Positions 13,388 through 23,300 of a DNA stretch of 39,846 bases are shown here, in pieces; the first letter of the stretch is position 1, and every line of letters begins with the position of its first letter. Source of the stretch: Gammaproteobacteria bacterium. GTDB lineage: Bacteria > Pseudomonadota > Gammaproteobacteria > Steroidobacterales > Woeseiaceae. The position numbers and the translations under genes were made by a program. The notes below the pieces were generated by a model. The model was given only the letters and a program-made list of their open reading frames with translations, did no database searches and was not told the DNA's origin. The stretch lies in assembly GCA_029884455.1 (NCBI GenBank), contig JAOUHU010000025.1:1-39846 (forward strand), read 5' to 3'.

Positions 13388-16138
13388 TCAGTCGAATGAT
13401 TTGCGGTAGGTCACCCCGTAGGATGCCGGCTCCGCAGGGTAGGAGAACATGCCGTCTTCCGCGACCGGCAGATCCGCCGAGCCGCTGTACCAGCGCTCGT
13501 CGGTAATGTTCCGGCCCCACACGGTCAGACTCGAATTCGACTTGCCGAAGTTAATGCCGATTCTGGCGTTAATCAGGGTGACTTCATCCTGCAGTGTGAA
13601 CGGATCGTTGTCGCCGTCCGTGAACTGTTCCGAAGCGTAGGTGTATTCGAGCCGGGCGACGATCGCATTGGTACCGCCGACATCGAAGGACTGCGACAGC
13701 GCCAGGAATGCACGATCTTCGGGGTTGTACGGCAGCGGGTCACCTGTGCGTGGGCAACTGGTTGGCAGGTTCGCGGGATCGAAGGGCGCAGTGCATCCCG
13801 GATCACCCTCGCCCTGCCACACGCCAACCTGCGCTACCCAGGTATCCCAGGCGGTGCCGGATTCGAAGGAATTGTACTTGCCCTCGTTGTGCGTGTAGTG
13901 CGCCTGGATCTCGGTATTCTGCATTGGCCGCCACAGGAACTCGACTTCAACACCATCAATCGAGAGATCACCCGCGTTTTGCAGGTTAAAGCCGGTACCC
14001 GTGAACGAGTTGGCCTGGAAGTCGTCGAAGTCGGTCTGGTAGTAGGTCAGCACCAGTTGCACCGGGCCGTATTGTCCCTTCAGCCCGAGTTCGATCGACT
14101 CCGAAGTCTCGGCGGTGAACAGCTGGTCGAAAGCGACATTGATGCGGTCGGTATTGGTGCCGCCTGCCTTGAAACCGGTCGCGTACGAGGCATACAGCAT
14201 GGTGGAGTTCGTCGGGAAGAGCGTCAGCTTGACCGTGCCGGTCGACTGGTCTTCGCTCAACGAATCCTTGACGTCAGGACGCGGCGAGAACGGATCGAAC
14301 AGGTAGGAACCCCAGGCCACGCTCGGTTCGGTTACTCCGGCGAGATCGCCTGCGATCAGGCCATCGAGGCTGCCGAACATGCCGCCAGTTTGCAGATAGG
14401 CGCCGGCCTCAAACAATGCCACGCAAGCCGCGCCACCAATGAAGCTGGTGCCGGTCGGGTCAAGCGGATCGGGCGCACAGGCACGTATGTCAGGCCTGGG
14501 ACCGTTGGCGGTCTGCGTGTATCGCGCGTTGATGTCCTTGGTCTCATCGGTGTAGCGCGCTCCCAGTGACAGTGTCAGTTTATCGTTGACGGCATAATCC
14601 ACCTGGCCGAATACCGCATAGCCCGAGTGGTCCTGTTGTACCACGTCAAATGCATAAGCGCCGGCCGGAAAGGGTATCGTCGCAGGATTCAAAAGCGCGC
14701 CCAGGCCTGCCAGCTCGAGCCCGGCATCGAGTTGGTTTATGCCAGCGAGCAAGACTGGAATCGACGGCCGCAGGAAGCTGACATAGTCATTGAAAAAAAA
14801 TCCGGCGCTGGTATTTGTGGTGCTGTCGAGATCCTGGCCGAAATAATACGCGCCAGCGACCCAGGAGCTGCCATCGCCAAACTCGCCAATAAACTGGAAC
14901 TCCTGCGAAATCGACGACTGCTCGCCGGTGTTGACGCGATGAATCAGGTCGGCATCCGAGAAGTCGATATCAATGGAATCATAAGTCTCAAAACTGCGAT
15001 ACGCAGTGATCGACTTGAGTTGCACGCCGTTGCCCAGTGTTTTGTTGATTTCCATGGATAAGCCGGCGTCTTCATTCGTGGATATCGGCGGCGAGCTGAG
15101 CGCGGTCCGGTAATCGTCGAAGCTGGCGCCTGCGACAATGGGGCGGGAAATAGGTGAGAGAAACGCGAGTTGGGCATTCAGGCCATCGAGCAACGCTTGC
15201 GGATAATCATAAGTTGCAAACACCGTGCCCCCGACCAGCGCATTGACGAACTGCGAGCCAACCGCGTCGTTGACATCGATGGCGCCGGCAAGAATGCCGG
15301 GCAGAGCCCCCTTATAAAGTATGCTGTCGACGCGCACGATGCCGACGCAGCAAACTTCGTCAATTTCGGAGTAGTCGGCAATGATGCGCGCGTTGAAATC
15401 GTCTTCCGGGTCATTGATCGCGAGCTGCACTCGCGCACCAATGCGATCACGGTCGTTGTAAACATCGCTGCCAAGGTTGTAGTCGTCCACATAGCCGTCG
15501 CGCTGCGTCGAAAAGACCGTACCGCGCAGCGCCATGTTGTCATTGATCGGCACATTCGCCGCGGCTGAGACCTTGATCAGGCCAAGGTCACCTGCGGTGA
15601 CGTCGACAAATGCATCCCGATCGTGACTCGGTCGTACCGTGCGAACGCTGATTGCACCGGCAGCCGTATTTTTGCCGAACAGGGTGCCCTGGGGTCCGCG
15701 CAGGACTTCGACGGCTTCAATGTCAATCAGGTCATTGATCATCGAACTCTGTCGCGACCGGTAGACACCATCGACGTACAGGCCCACCGAGGACTCGACA
15801 CCGAAGTTATTTGAGGTACTGCCGATACTGCGAATCGAAAAATTCGATGTAGTCGTCGACTGGCTCTGGCCCACGATCAGGCCCGGCACATTCTGTTGCA
15901 GCTCGAACATGTCGAAGATGCCGGCTTCAGTGAGCTGCGTGCCGGACAGCGTGCTGACGGCGACCGGTACGTCAAGAATATTGGCCGCACGTTTGGTGGC
16001 CAGCACCACGATTTCTTCAAAAATTTCGCCCGACGCCTGCTGTGCCAGGGCGGCGCCGCTTGCGAGTGCCATTGCTGTCGCCAGCGGCAATAACACTGCG
16101 CCGAAGCGCCGCGAATTCAAAGCAACATACCTGTTCAT
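13388..16138 (-). CDS. TonB-dependent outer-membrane receptor
   Basis: It imports a ligand across the outer membrane using energy passed by TonB. The 916-residue protein has a signal peptide (cut near ALAQ at about 33), a TonB-box-like EEIVVLATKR at 41-50, a plug domain with FSIRSIGST, VDGVYRSRQ and VEVLRGPQGTLFGKNTAAGAI, and a long beta barrel with alternating strands ending in YRKSF plus one Asp. Plugs of this FGKNT type are common in large receptors of unknown ligand. It is the first gene of the minus-strand group and is divergent from an acyl-CoA ligase, which makes a lipid- or steroid-like ligand conceivable. The alternative is a peptide ligand, given the peptidase downstream. Confidence 0.93.
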   Translation of the reverse strand: MNRYVALNSRRFGAVLLPLATAMALASGAALAQQASGEIFEEIVVLATKRAANILDVPVAVSTLSGTQLTEAGIFDMFELQQNVPGLIVGQSQSTTTSNFSIRSIGSTSNNFGVESSVGLYVDGVYRSRQSSMINDLIDIEAVEVLRGPQGTLFGKNTAAGAISVRTVRPSHDRDAFVDVTAGDLGLIKVSAAANVPINDNMALRGTVFSTQRDGYVDDYNLGSDVYNDRDRIGARVQLAINDPEDDFNARIIADYSEIDEVCCVGIVRVDSILYKGALPGILAGAIDVNDAVGSQFVNALVGGTVFATYDYPQALLDGLNAQLAFLSPISRPIVAGASFDDYRTALSSPPISTNEDAGLSMEINKTLGNGVQLKSITAYRSFETYDSIDIDFSDADLIHRVNTGEQSSISQEFQFIGEFGDGSSWVAGAYYFGQDLDSTTNTSAGFFFNDYVSFLRPSIPVLLAGINQLDAGLELAGLGALLNPATIPFPAGAYAFDVVQQDHSGYAVFGQVDYAVNDKLTLSLGARYTDETKDINARYTQTANGPRPDIRACAPDPLDPTGTSFIGGAACVALFEAGAYLQTGGMFGSLDGLIAGDLAGVTEPSVAWGSYLFDPFSPRPDVKDSLSEDQSTGTVKLTLFPTNSTMLYASYATGFKAGGTNTDRINVAFDQLFTAETSESIELGLKGQYGPVQLVLTYYQTDFDDFQANSFTGTGFNLQNAGDLSIDGVEVEFLWRPMQNTEIQAHYTHNEGKYNSFESGTAWDTWVAQVGVWQGEGDPGCTAPFDPANLPTSCPRTGDPLPYNPEDRAFLALSQSFDVGGTNAIVARLEYTYASEQFTDGDNDPFTLQDEVTLINARIGINFGKSNSSLTVWGRNITDERWYSGSADLPVAEDGMFSYPAEPASYGVTYRKSFD

Positions 16139-16186
16139 TCTTGTTCCCCTGATTGGGACGGCGCCCCCGCGCCGTTATTGCGGCAG

Positions 16187-16192
16187 AGAATA
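16187..16192 (-). promoter_or_regulatory. Candidate -10 box for the TonB receptor gene
   Basis: TATTCT on the minus strand, about 49 bases before the receptor start codon. The inverted repeat at 16202-16216 lies in the -35 to spacer zone of this promoter, as expected for a repressor site. The -35 hexamer itself is poor. Confidence 0.4.
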
Positions 16193-16201
16193 GCACGATT
16201 T

Positions 16202-16216
16202 GACCGGTTCACGGTC
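16202..16216. promoter_or_regulatory. Inverted repeat, possible operator in the divergent promoter region
   Basis: GACCG-GTTCA-CGGTC, a perfect 5-bp inverted repeat with a 5-base centre. It sits in the 164-bp spacer between the TonB receptor (minus) and the acyl-CoA ligase (plus). It could bind a TetR-type repressor controlling both; no such regulator lies next to it. Confidence 0.35.
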
Positions 16217-16302
16217 TAGGTAATGACCACTAAGCCCGCGCAGATACTGGCTTTTCTGGTAGATTACGGTCGGCTAAAGGAGTCCTCACCGGAGCGAGAA
16301 TA

Positions 16303-17934
16303 ATGCTGGGTTTAATGATGGATACGCCGCTGTTGATTTCGTCGATAGCGACCCATGCCGGGAAATTTCACGGCGGCCAGGAGATTGTGTCGGTGACCGC
16401 CGATAATCCGCGCCATCGCTATACCTATCGCGAGTGTTTCGGACGCGCAAGGCAGCTGGCTGGTGCCCTGGAAAGTCTGGGTCTCGCCCGCGGCGATCGG
16501 GTTGCCACCTTGTGCTGGAACGACTACCGCCACCTCGAGGCCTACTACGGTATCAGTGGTGCCGGATTCGTATGCCATACCATCAATCCGCGCCTTTTTC
16601 CGGAACAGCTCGTTTTCATCATCAACCATGCCGAAGATCGCTGGATCATGACCGACGTCATGTTTGTGCCATTGCTGGAATCATTCGCCGGGAAAATCAG
16701 CAATGTCGAAGGTTTCATCATCATGACGGATGAGGCGCACATGCCAAAGACCTCGTTGCAGAATGTCGTCTGCTACGAAAACCTGCTTGCGACCGGACCG
16801 GGCGACTATGCGTGGCCGACATTTGACGAACGCACTGCGTCGGCACTTTGTTATACATCCGGAACCACCGGCGATCCCAAGGGCGTATTGTACGACCACC
16901 GTTCCAGCCTGCTGCATGCTTACGCTGAGGTGGCGCCGGATGTCATGGGACTGTCGAGCCGAGACTGCGTGCTGCCGGTAGTGCCCTTATTCCACGTCAG
17001 TTCCTGGGGTACGCCCTATTCGATGCCGATGGCGGGCTGCAAGATCGTCTATCCGGGCCCGAAAATGGGAGACGGCCAGGCGCTTTATGAGTTGATGGAA
17101 TCGGAACATGTGACTGCCTCGCTTGGCGTGCCGACGGTCTGGCTGGCGCTGCTGAAATACTGCCGCGAGTCGGGCAAGCGCCTGCATAACATGCAGCGCA
17201 CCGTTATTGGCGGTGCCGCGGTGCCGCGTTCCATGATCAAGGAATTTCGCGATTTGCATGGCGTCGAGGCGCGCCAGGGTTGGGGCATGACGGAGATGAG
17301 CCCGCTCGGTGTCACCAACACGCTCAAGGCCGGCCTCGAGCACCTGTCGGACGACGAGAAACTTGATCTTGCTGCCAAGGCGGGCCGCGGCATTTGCGGG
17401 TGCGAATTGCGCATCGTTGACGACACCGGCCATGAACTGCCATGGGATGGCGAGGCATACGGTGCGTTGCAGGTGCGCGGCCCATGGGTATGCAGCGACT
17501 ATTTCAAATTGCACGGAACCGCCGGTGCGCACACCGACGATGGCTGGTTCGATACCGGCGATGTGGCAACCATAGATGCGGAAGGCTACCTGGCGATTAC
17601 GGATCGCACCAAGGACGTCATCAAGTCCGGCGGTGAGTGGATCAGCTCGATTGAACTGGAAAACACGGCCATGGCGCATCCCGGCGTTGCCGAAGCGGCT
17701 GTCATCGGCCTGCCGCATCCGAAATGGACCGAGCGGCCGCTGTTGATCGTGGTCAGGGCGAGCGGCACCGATGTGAGCGCCAGCGAACTGCTGCAATTCT
17801 ACGAGGGCAAAGTGGCAAGCTGGTGTATACCGGACGACGCGGTGTTCGTCGATGAGATTCCGCACACGGCCACCGGTAAGATCAAGAAGATTGAATTGCG
17901 CCGGCAATTCGCTGACTATCAATTTCCTGCCTGA
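16303..17934 (+). CDS. Fatty-acyl-CoA ligase (AMP-binding enzyme)
   Basis: It activates a carboxylic acid with ATP and CoA to give an acyl-CoA. The 543-residue protein has the P-loop [11 protein letters not shown] at 184-194, the GWGMTEMSP segment near 326-334, WFDTGD at 415-420, the hinge region [15 protein letters not shown] at 434-448 and the C-terminal catalytic lysine region ATGKIKK. Its length and motifs fit medium- or long-chain fatty-acid ligases. ATG 16303 is preceded by GGAG at about 16292-16295; ATG 16318 is a possible later start. It is first in a tight operon with an SDR-like gene (13 bases away) and a thioesterase. Confidence 0.93.
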   Translation: MLGLMMDTPLLISSIATHAGKFHGGQEIVSVTADNPRHRYTYRECFGRARQLAGALESLGLARGDRVATLCWNDYRHLEAYYGISGAGFVCHTINPRLFPEQLVFIINHAEDRWIMTDVMFVPLLESFAGKISNVEGFIIMTDEAHMPKTSLQNVVCYENLLATGPGDYAWPTFDERTASALCYTSGTTGDPKGVLYDHRSSLLHAYAEVAPDVMGLSSRDCVLPVVPLFHVSSWGTPYSMPMAGCKIVYPGPKMGDGQALYELMESEHVTASLGVPTVWLALLKYCRESGKRLHNMQRTVIGGAAVPRSMIKEFRDLHGVEARQGWGMTEMSPLGVTNTLKAGLEHLSDDEKLDLAAKAGRGICGCELRIVDDTGHELPWDGEAYGALQVRGPWVCSDYFKLHGTAGAHTDDGWFDTGDVATIDAEGYLAITDRTKDVIKSGGEWISSIELENTAMAHPGVAEAAVIGLPHPKWTERPLLIVVRASGTDVSASELLQFYEGKVASWCIPDDAVFVDEIPHTATGKIKKIELRRQFADYQFPA

Positions 17935-17947
17935 TCGTGGAGAGATA

Positions 17948-18697
17948 ATGGCCGCCCCGTTACGCCTGTACGGTTTGAAAGCTCTGATTTGCAACGCCGG
18001 CAGCGGTATCGGTGAAGCAACCGCACGTACGCTGGTGAAACACGGTGCAGCCGTGCTCGCGGTCGACACGATCAACAGTGGTGTCGAGCAGACCTTCAAA
18101 CGCCTCAAGGGAATTGACGGCCTGGCAGCTAATTTGAGCGATGCGGCCCGCATGCCAGCGCTGGCCGAGGAGGCGGTCAAGCGCCTCGGCCGAATTGATA
18201 TCCTGGTGAATGACTTTCCGTGGCAGCTTGAGGCGCCATTGTCGGACAGGGATGCGCATCTCAAAGACCTGTTGCAGCAGCGCTCGGCGCTCGTCCTGTC
18301 TTTGTGCCGTGCGGCTTTGCCGCACCTGAAGAAGAGCCCGAGCGGGCGGATTATCAATGTTGGTTTCATGCGCAGCATGTTTGCGGCTGACGGTGACGCC
18401 GCGTTTGCCAGGGGCGAACAGGACCTTGCGGACCTGACCGCGGCACTGGCAACGGAAACCGGCGACTTTGGCATCACGGCAAACTACGTGCAGCCCGGGG
18501 CGATCATGACGCCCGTGAGTCGAGAGGTTTTCCGCAAGAACAAGGCCTTGCGTGATTTTTGTATCGCGCGATCGGCAGCGCACCGTCTCGGTGAGCCGAT
18601 CGACGTCGCCAGGGTCGTGTCTTTCCTTGCTGGCGACGAGGCTGCCTTCGTTAATGGCACCGGCATCAGGGTTGACGGCGGACGCAGACTGACCTGA
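17948..18697 (+). CDS. SDR-family protein lacking the usual catalytic residues
   Basis: The fold is a short-chain dehydrogenase: the nucleotide-loop remnant NAGSGIG at 16-22, RIDILVN at 82-88, GRIINV at 133-138 and the VQPGAIMTP segment at 181-189. The 249-residue length is normal. However, the positions aligning with the active-site Tyr and Lys of the YxxxK motif read Phe153 and Glu157 (AAFARGEQDL), the NNAG motif is NDFP, and the strand ending in Ser reads NVGF. It is therefore unlikely to be an ordinary dehydrogenase. ATG 17948 follows GGAGAG by a few bases. It sits between an acyl-CoA ligase and TesB, so it may have a binding or regulatory role with CoA thioesters. Confidence 0.85.
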   Translation: MAAPLRLYGLKALICNAGSGIGEATARTLVKHGAAVLAVDTINSGVEQTFKRLKGIDGLAANLSDAARMPALAEEAVKRLGRIDILVNDFPWQLEAPLSDRDAHLKDLLQQRSALVLSLCRAALPHLKKSPSGRIINVGFMRSMFAADGDAAFARGEQDLADLTAALATETGDFGITANYVQPGAIMTPVSREVFRKNKALRDFCIARSAAHRLGEPIDVARVVSFLAGDEAAFVNGTGIRVDGGRRLT

Positions 18698-18701
18698 CGA
18701 C

Positions 18702-19586
18702 ATGCACCCGGTACTCGATGACCTGATTACGCTGCTGCAGCTGGAGCGGATAGAAGACAATATATTTCGTGGCGAGAGCCGCGACATCGGTAGCGCGCAG
18801 GTTTTCGGTGGCCAGGTGCTGGGACAGGCGTTGTCGGCAGCGCAGCACACGGTCGACGGCCGGGTGGCGCATTCGCTGCATGCCTATTTCCTGCGCCGCG
18901 GCGATATGCAGGCGCCGATCGTCTACGAGGTTGACCGTGCCCGCGATGGCGGCAGTTTCTCAAATCGCCGCGTGGTTGCGATTCAGCATGGCCGGCCGAT
19001 ATTGAACCTGGCGGCGTCGTTCCAGAATCCGGAGCAGGGCGTGCAGCACCAGGCGCGAATGCCGGACGTGCCTGGCCCGGACGATTGCCGTGACATCTTC
19101 GAAACAGAATGGGACCAGTTGCAGAAGATGCCGGAAGTAATGCGCCGCCACATGGCGGACAAGCGGGCGTTTGAAATCCGGCCTGCGCCGCAGGACGGCC
19201 GTGACCATATGCCGCGAAAAAACGTCTGGTTGCGCACGGTCGACAAGTTGCCAGCGGGCCTGGCACTGCACCAGAACCTGCTCGCATATGCCTCGGACTA
19301 CGAACTCCTCGGCGTCAGCACTTTGCCGCACGATCTGCCGTTCGGCACGGGGTCCGTGATCATGGCAAGCCTCGATCATGCGCTATGGTTTCACCGGCCG
19401 ATGCAAATCGATGAGTGGTTGTTGTATTCGATGGACAGCCCGAATGCATCCGGTGCCCGGGGCTATGCACGCGGCCAATTTTTCAGCCGCGACGGCGAAT
19501 TGATTGCGTCGACCGCACAGGAGGGCCTGGTGCGCGTGGTGACGGGGGTCGCGGGCAAGCGCAGCGACCCGAAACTGCAAGACTAG
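18702..19586 (+). CDS. tesB: Acyl-CoA thioesterase II (TesB)
   Basis: It hydrolyses acyl-CoA to free fatty acid and CoA. The 294-residue protein is the double hot-dog TesB type: FGGQVLGQAL and HSLHAYFLRRGD in the first half, and LLAYASDYELLG, MASLDHALWFHRP and STAQEGLVR in the second, covering the Asp/Ser-Thr/Gln active-site set of the family. It starts four bases after the SDR-like gene, making a three-gene operon. Having ligase and thioesterase together allows control of the acyl-CoA level. Its stop lies 9 bases from the end of converging gpmA. Confidence 0.93.
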   Translation: MHPVLDDLITLLQLERIEDNIFRGESRDIGSAQVFGGQVLGQALSAAQHTVDGRVAHSLHAYFLRRGDMQAPIVYEVDRARDGGSFSNRRVVAIQHGRPILNLAASFQNPEQGVQHQARMPDVPGPDDCRDIFETEWDQLQKMPEVMRRHMADKRAFEIRPAPQDGRDHMPRKNVWLRTVDKLPAGLALHQNLLAYASDYELLGVSTLPHDLPFGTGSVIMASLDHALWFHRPMQIDEWLLYSMDSPNASGARGYARGQFFSRDGELIASTAQEGLVRVVTGVAGKRSDPKLQD

Positions 19587-19595
19587 GTTTTCGGC

Positions 19596-20339
19596 CTAAC
19601 CGGCTTTACCCTGCCGGGCGACTTCGGCCGCGGCTGCAGCGATCGCGTCCGCATCGCCCAGAAACTCGCGCGATACCGGGTGCAAATCGTCGTCCAGTTC
19701 GTAAGCCAGCGGCACCCCGGTCGGAATATTAAACGCCGTGATCTCGTCGTCGGAAATGCGGTCGAGCATCTTGACCAGTGCACGCAGGCTGTTGCCGTGC
19801 GCCGCGATCAATACATCCTTGTCGCGCTTCAGTTCGGGCGCAATAACGTCGTTCCAGCACGGCAGCACACGCTGCAGCGTGGTTGCGAGTGACTCGGTCG
19901 CTGGCAGACCTGCAACGCCGGCATAGCGCGGGTCATGTGACGGATGGCGCTTGTCGGAGACTTCCAGTGGCGGGGGCGCAATGTCGTAACTGCGGCGCCA
20001 GATGTGTACCTGCTCATCGCCGTATTTAGCGGCGGTCTCCGCCTTGTTCAATCCCTGCAAGGCGCCGTAATGACGCTCGTTCAGCCGCCAGTCGCGCACC
20101 ACCGGAATCCAGATTCGGTGCATTTCATCCAGCATGATCCAGAGGGTGCGGATTGCCCGCTGCAGCACCGAGGTATAGGCGATATCAAATTCGTAGCCGA
20201 GCTCAGCGAGCAACCGGCCGGCAGCGCGCGCCTCGGCCTTTCCCTGCTCGGTCAGGTCGACATCGGTCCAGCCGGTAAAAAGGTTCTTCAGGTTCCAGTC
20301 ACTTTGACCGTGCCGACAAAGTACAAGCTTGCCCGCCAT
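19596..20339 (-). CDS. gpmA: 2,3-bisphosphoglycerate-dependent phosphoglycerate mutase
   Basis: It interconverts 3- and 2-phosphoglycerate in glycolysis and gluconeogenesis. The 247-residue protein has the phosphohistidine motif [10 protein letters not shown] near residue 9, [25 protein letters not shown], and the second active-site histidine in [16 protein letters not shown] ribosome-binding site (20344-20348, minus strand) lies five bases before ATG 20339. It follows the glutamate dehydrogenase gene by 38 bases in the same direction. Confidence 0.96.
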   Translation of the reverse strand: MAGKLVLCRHGQSDWNLKNLFTGWTDVDLTEQGKAEARAAGRLLAELGYEFDIAYTSVLQRAIRTLWIMLDEMHRIWIPVVRDWRLNERHYGALQGLNKAETAAKYGDEQVHIWRRSYDIAPPPLEVSDKRHPSHDPRYAGVAGLPATESLATTLQRVLPCWNDVIAPELKRDKDVLIAAHGNSLRALVKMLDRISDDEITAFNIPTGVPLAYELDDDLHPVSREFLGDADAIAAAAAEVARQGKAG

Positions 20340-20377
20340 GTATCCTCCACGGAAATCTCTACAAGAATTCTTGCGGC

Positions 20378-23300
20378 CTATAGTGCAATTAGTTTGCGGA
20401 ATTCCTGTGCCGCTACTGACAGGGTAGCAAAGTCAAATTCACCACGTAACTGCATTTCCTGCAGCATCGTGCGGAACTGCCGGACACTATTCTGATTGCG
20501 TTGCAGCCAGGCGTTGGCCGCGGCATCAACAGGCTGATTGCCACGCATTCTCAGGAATCCGGACACGTGCTCGCGGCGGATACGATAAAACTCCTCGCGC
20601 AGGTTGTTGCGTGCCGCGGCCTGCCAGCGACCGAAGACTTCAAGGTCCTCGGCTCCGACATGCAACAGGTGCAGACCGAGATTTTCATTAAACAAGGAAT
20701 ACAGGTCGGCCGCGTCCGACACCTCGCGTTTGTACTCGGCAGCGAGATCGGTGATGTCGAGCGCGGCACGCGTCAGTACCAAAGACGCCATGCGCTGGGC
20801 GAGTGGTTCGGGAACACCGAGCTGCAGGTATTCCGACATGGCGTTCGCCACGCGCTCGCGACCATACGACGACATTGTGTTGCTGCTGCGGCCATACACT
20901 TCTTTCATGCCCGGCTTGAGTCGCTCGACGGTCGCGGCAATCTGCAGCCCGTCGCGATATCGGCCGATCAGCCAGTAACAGGTGTGTCGCAATATGCGAC
21001 TCAACTCAAACAGCATGGTCATCTGTGCACTGGCTGCCAACTCGTCATCGAGCGCTTCAATCATCTTGTAGACGCTGCCGACATCGCAAACCTGCCGCGC
21101 GGCAGTATATGCACGCGCAACTGTAACGATATTGGCGTTGGTGTCGTCCTGCACGCGCTTGACGAAAGCAGGCCCCATGTTGTTGACGAGATCGTTGGCA
21201 ATCAGGGTGGCCAGGATTTGCCGGCTCAGGCGGTGGCCGGGAATGAACTCGGCAAAGCGCTTGCGCAGTACATCCGGGAAATAGCGCAGCCGGTCGACAA
21301 ACAGAAAGTCTTCAAGACCCGCGCCGGACGCGATCAGGCCATTGTATAGATCGATCTTCGCGTAGCTGAGCACGATAGCGAGTTCGGGCCGTGTGAATCC
21401 TTGCTTTCGCGCGCGCCGCTCCTCAATTGCAGTGTCATCCGGCAGGAACTCGAGTTCGCGATTGAGGAGCCCGGTTTTTTCCAGGTTTATGATCAGCTGC
21501 GCAATTTCATCGATGCGCGTCGCCGATCCAACTTCACTCATGCTTATGGATTGTGTTTGCAGGTAGTTGCTGCGCAATACCAGTGCGGCGACATCGTCGG
21601 TCATGGACGCAAGCAACTTGTTACGGTTGCTGCGCGTCATGCCCGTCTGCTTGACGACTTCGCTCAAAAGGATCTTGATATTGACTTCACGATCAGAGCT
21701 GTCGACACCGCCGGAGTTGTCGATGAAGTCAGTATTGATACGGCCGCCGGCAAGACTGTATTCAATGCGAGCACGCTGCGTCAGCCCCAGGTTGCCGCCT
21801 TCACCAATCACCTTGCAGCGCAATTCGCGTGCATCGATGCGCAGTCCGTCATTGCTGCGGTCACCGACATCGACATTACTCTCGGTGCTGGCCTTTACAT
21901 AGGTACCGATGCCGCCGTTCCAGAGCAAATCAACCGGCATTTTGAGAATGAGCCGGATTAATTGCGTTGGTTGCAATGATTTTTCTTCGGTATCGAGCAG
22001 GCGCCGCACTTCCGCGCTAAGGCGAATCGTCTTGTCCTGGCGCGAAAATACTCCGCCACCCTTGGAAATCAGCGCATCGTTGTAGTCTGACCAGCCGGAG
22101 CGCGGCAGCTTGAACAGTCGCTGCCGTTCCCTGAAGCTGGCAGCCATATCTGGCTCCGGGTCGAGAAAGATGTGTTGATGATTAAACGCAGCGACCAGTT
22201 TGATCTTGCGCGATAGCAGCATGCCATTGCCGAAAACGTCGCCGCTCATGTCGCCGATGCCTGCAACGGTGAATGTATCTTTCTGCACGTTGAGACCCTG
22301 CTCGCGAAAATGGCGGCGCACTGCCTCCCAGGCTCCGCGTGCGGTGATGCCCATTTTCTTGTGGTCGTAGCCGGCCGACCCGCCTGAGGCAAACGCGTCA
22401 TCGAGCCAGAATCCGTACTCGGCCGAGATACCGTTGGCGATGTCCGAAAAAGTTGCTGTTCCCTTGTCCGCTGCCACGACCAGGTAAGGATCGTCGCCAT
22501 CGCGTCGCACAACGCCGGGTGGCGTAACTACGGAGCCATCAATGACATTGTCAGTTATATCAAGCAGACCGGCGATGAACTTCTTGTAACAGGCGATGCC
22601 GTTGGCCAGTATCGCGTCACGATCGCCCTGCGGCGCTTTTTTCGGGAAGAAACCGCCCTTCGCGCCGGTTGGAACAATTACCGTGTTCTTCACGACCTGT
22701 GCTTTCATCAGGCCGAGAACCTCGGTACGAAAATCTTCGCGGCGATCAGACCAGCGAATACCGCCGCGTGCGATATCGCCGCCGCGCAAGTGCACGCCCT
22801 CGAATTCTGTCGAGTAGACGAAAATTTCATACTTTGGCCGCGGCAGCGGTACTTCGCGCAAGCCTGTCGGGTCCAGCTTGATTGAAATGCAGGGCCTGGG
22901 CGCACCGTCGTCCGTTGTCAAAAAAAAGTTGCTGCGCAAGGTCGCATCGACGACGCTGGAAAACGCCGTCATTATACGGTCCTCGTCGACATTGCCTGCC
23001 TTGCCAAGGCCGCGCTTGATTTGCGGCCGCAACAGTTCGATCTCGCGCTTGCGCCTGGCGCTGCTAACAGACGGGTCAAACTGCAGCTCAAACAGGCGCA
23101 CGAGTAATTGCGTGAATCCGGAATGTGCCGCCAGTACGTCTTCCATGTAGGCCTGGCTGAATGGTATGCCAAGCTGCAACAGGTACTTGGCATAACAACG
23201 CATTAGGGCCGCCTGGCGCCAATTGAGCCCAGCGCTGAGGATGAGTCGATTCATGCCGTCGTTTTCGGCCTGGCCGCCAAGCACGGCGTCAAAACATTCT

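Noticed and set aside
16987-18477. Open frame of about 496 codons on the minus strand
   Set aside because: It lies opposite the acyl-CoA ligase and SDR-like genes, its translation is basic and low-complexity with no recognisable domain, so it is a shadow.
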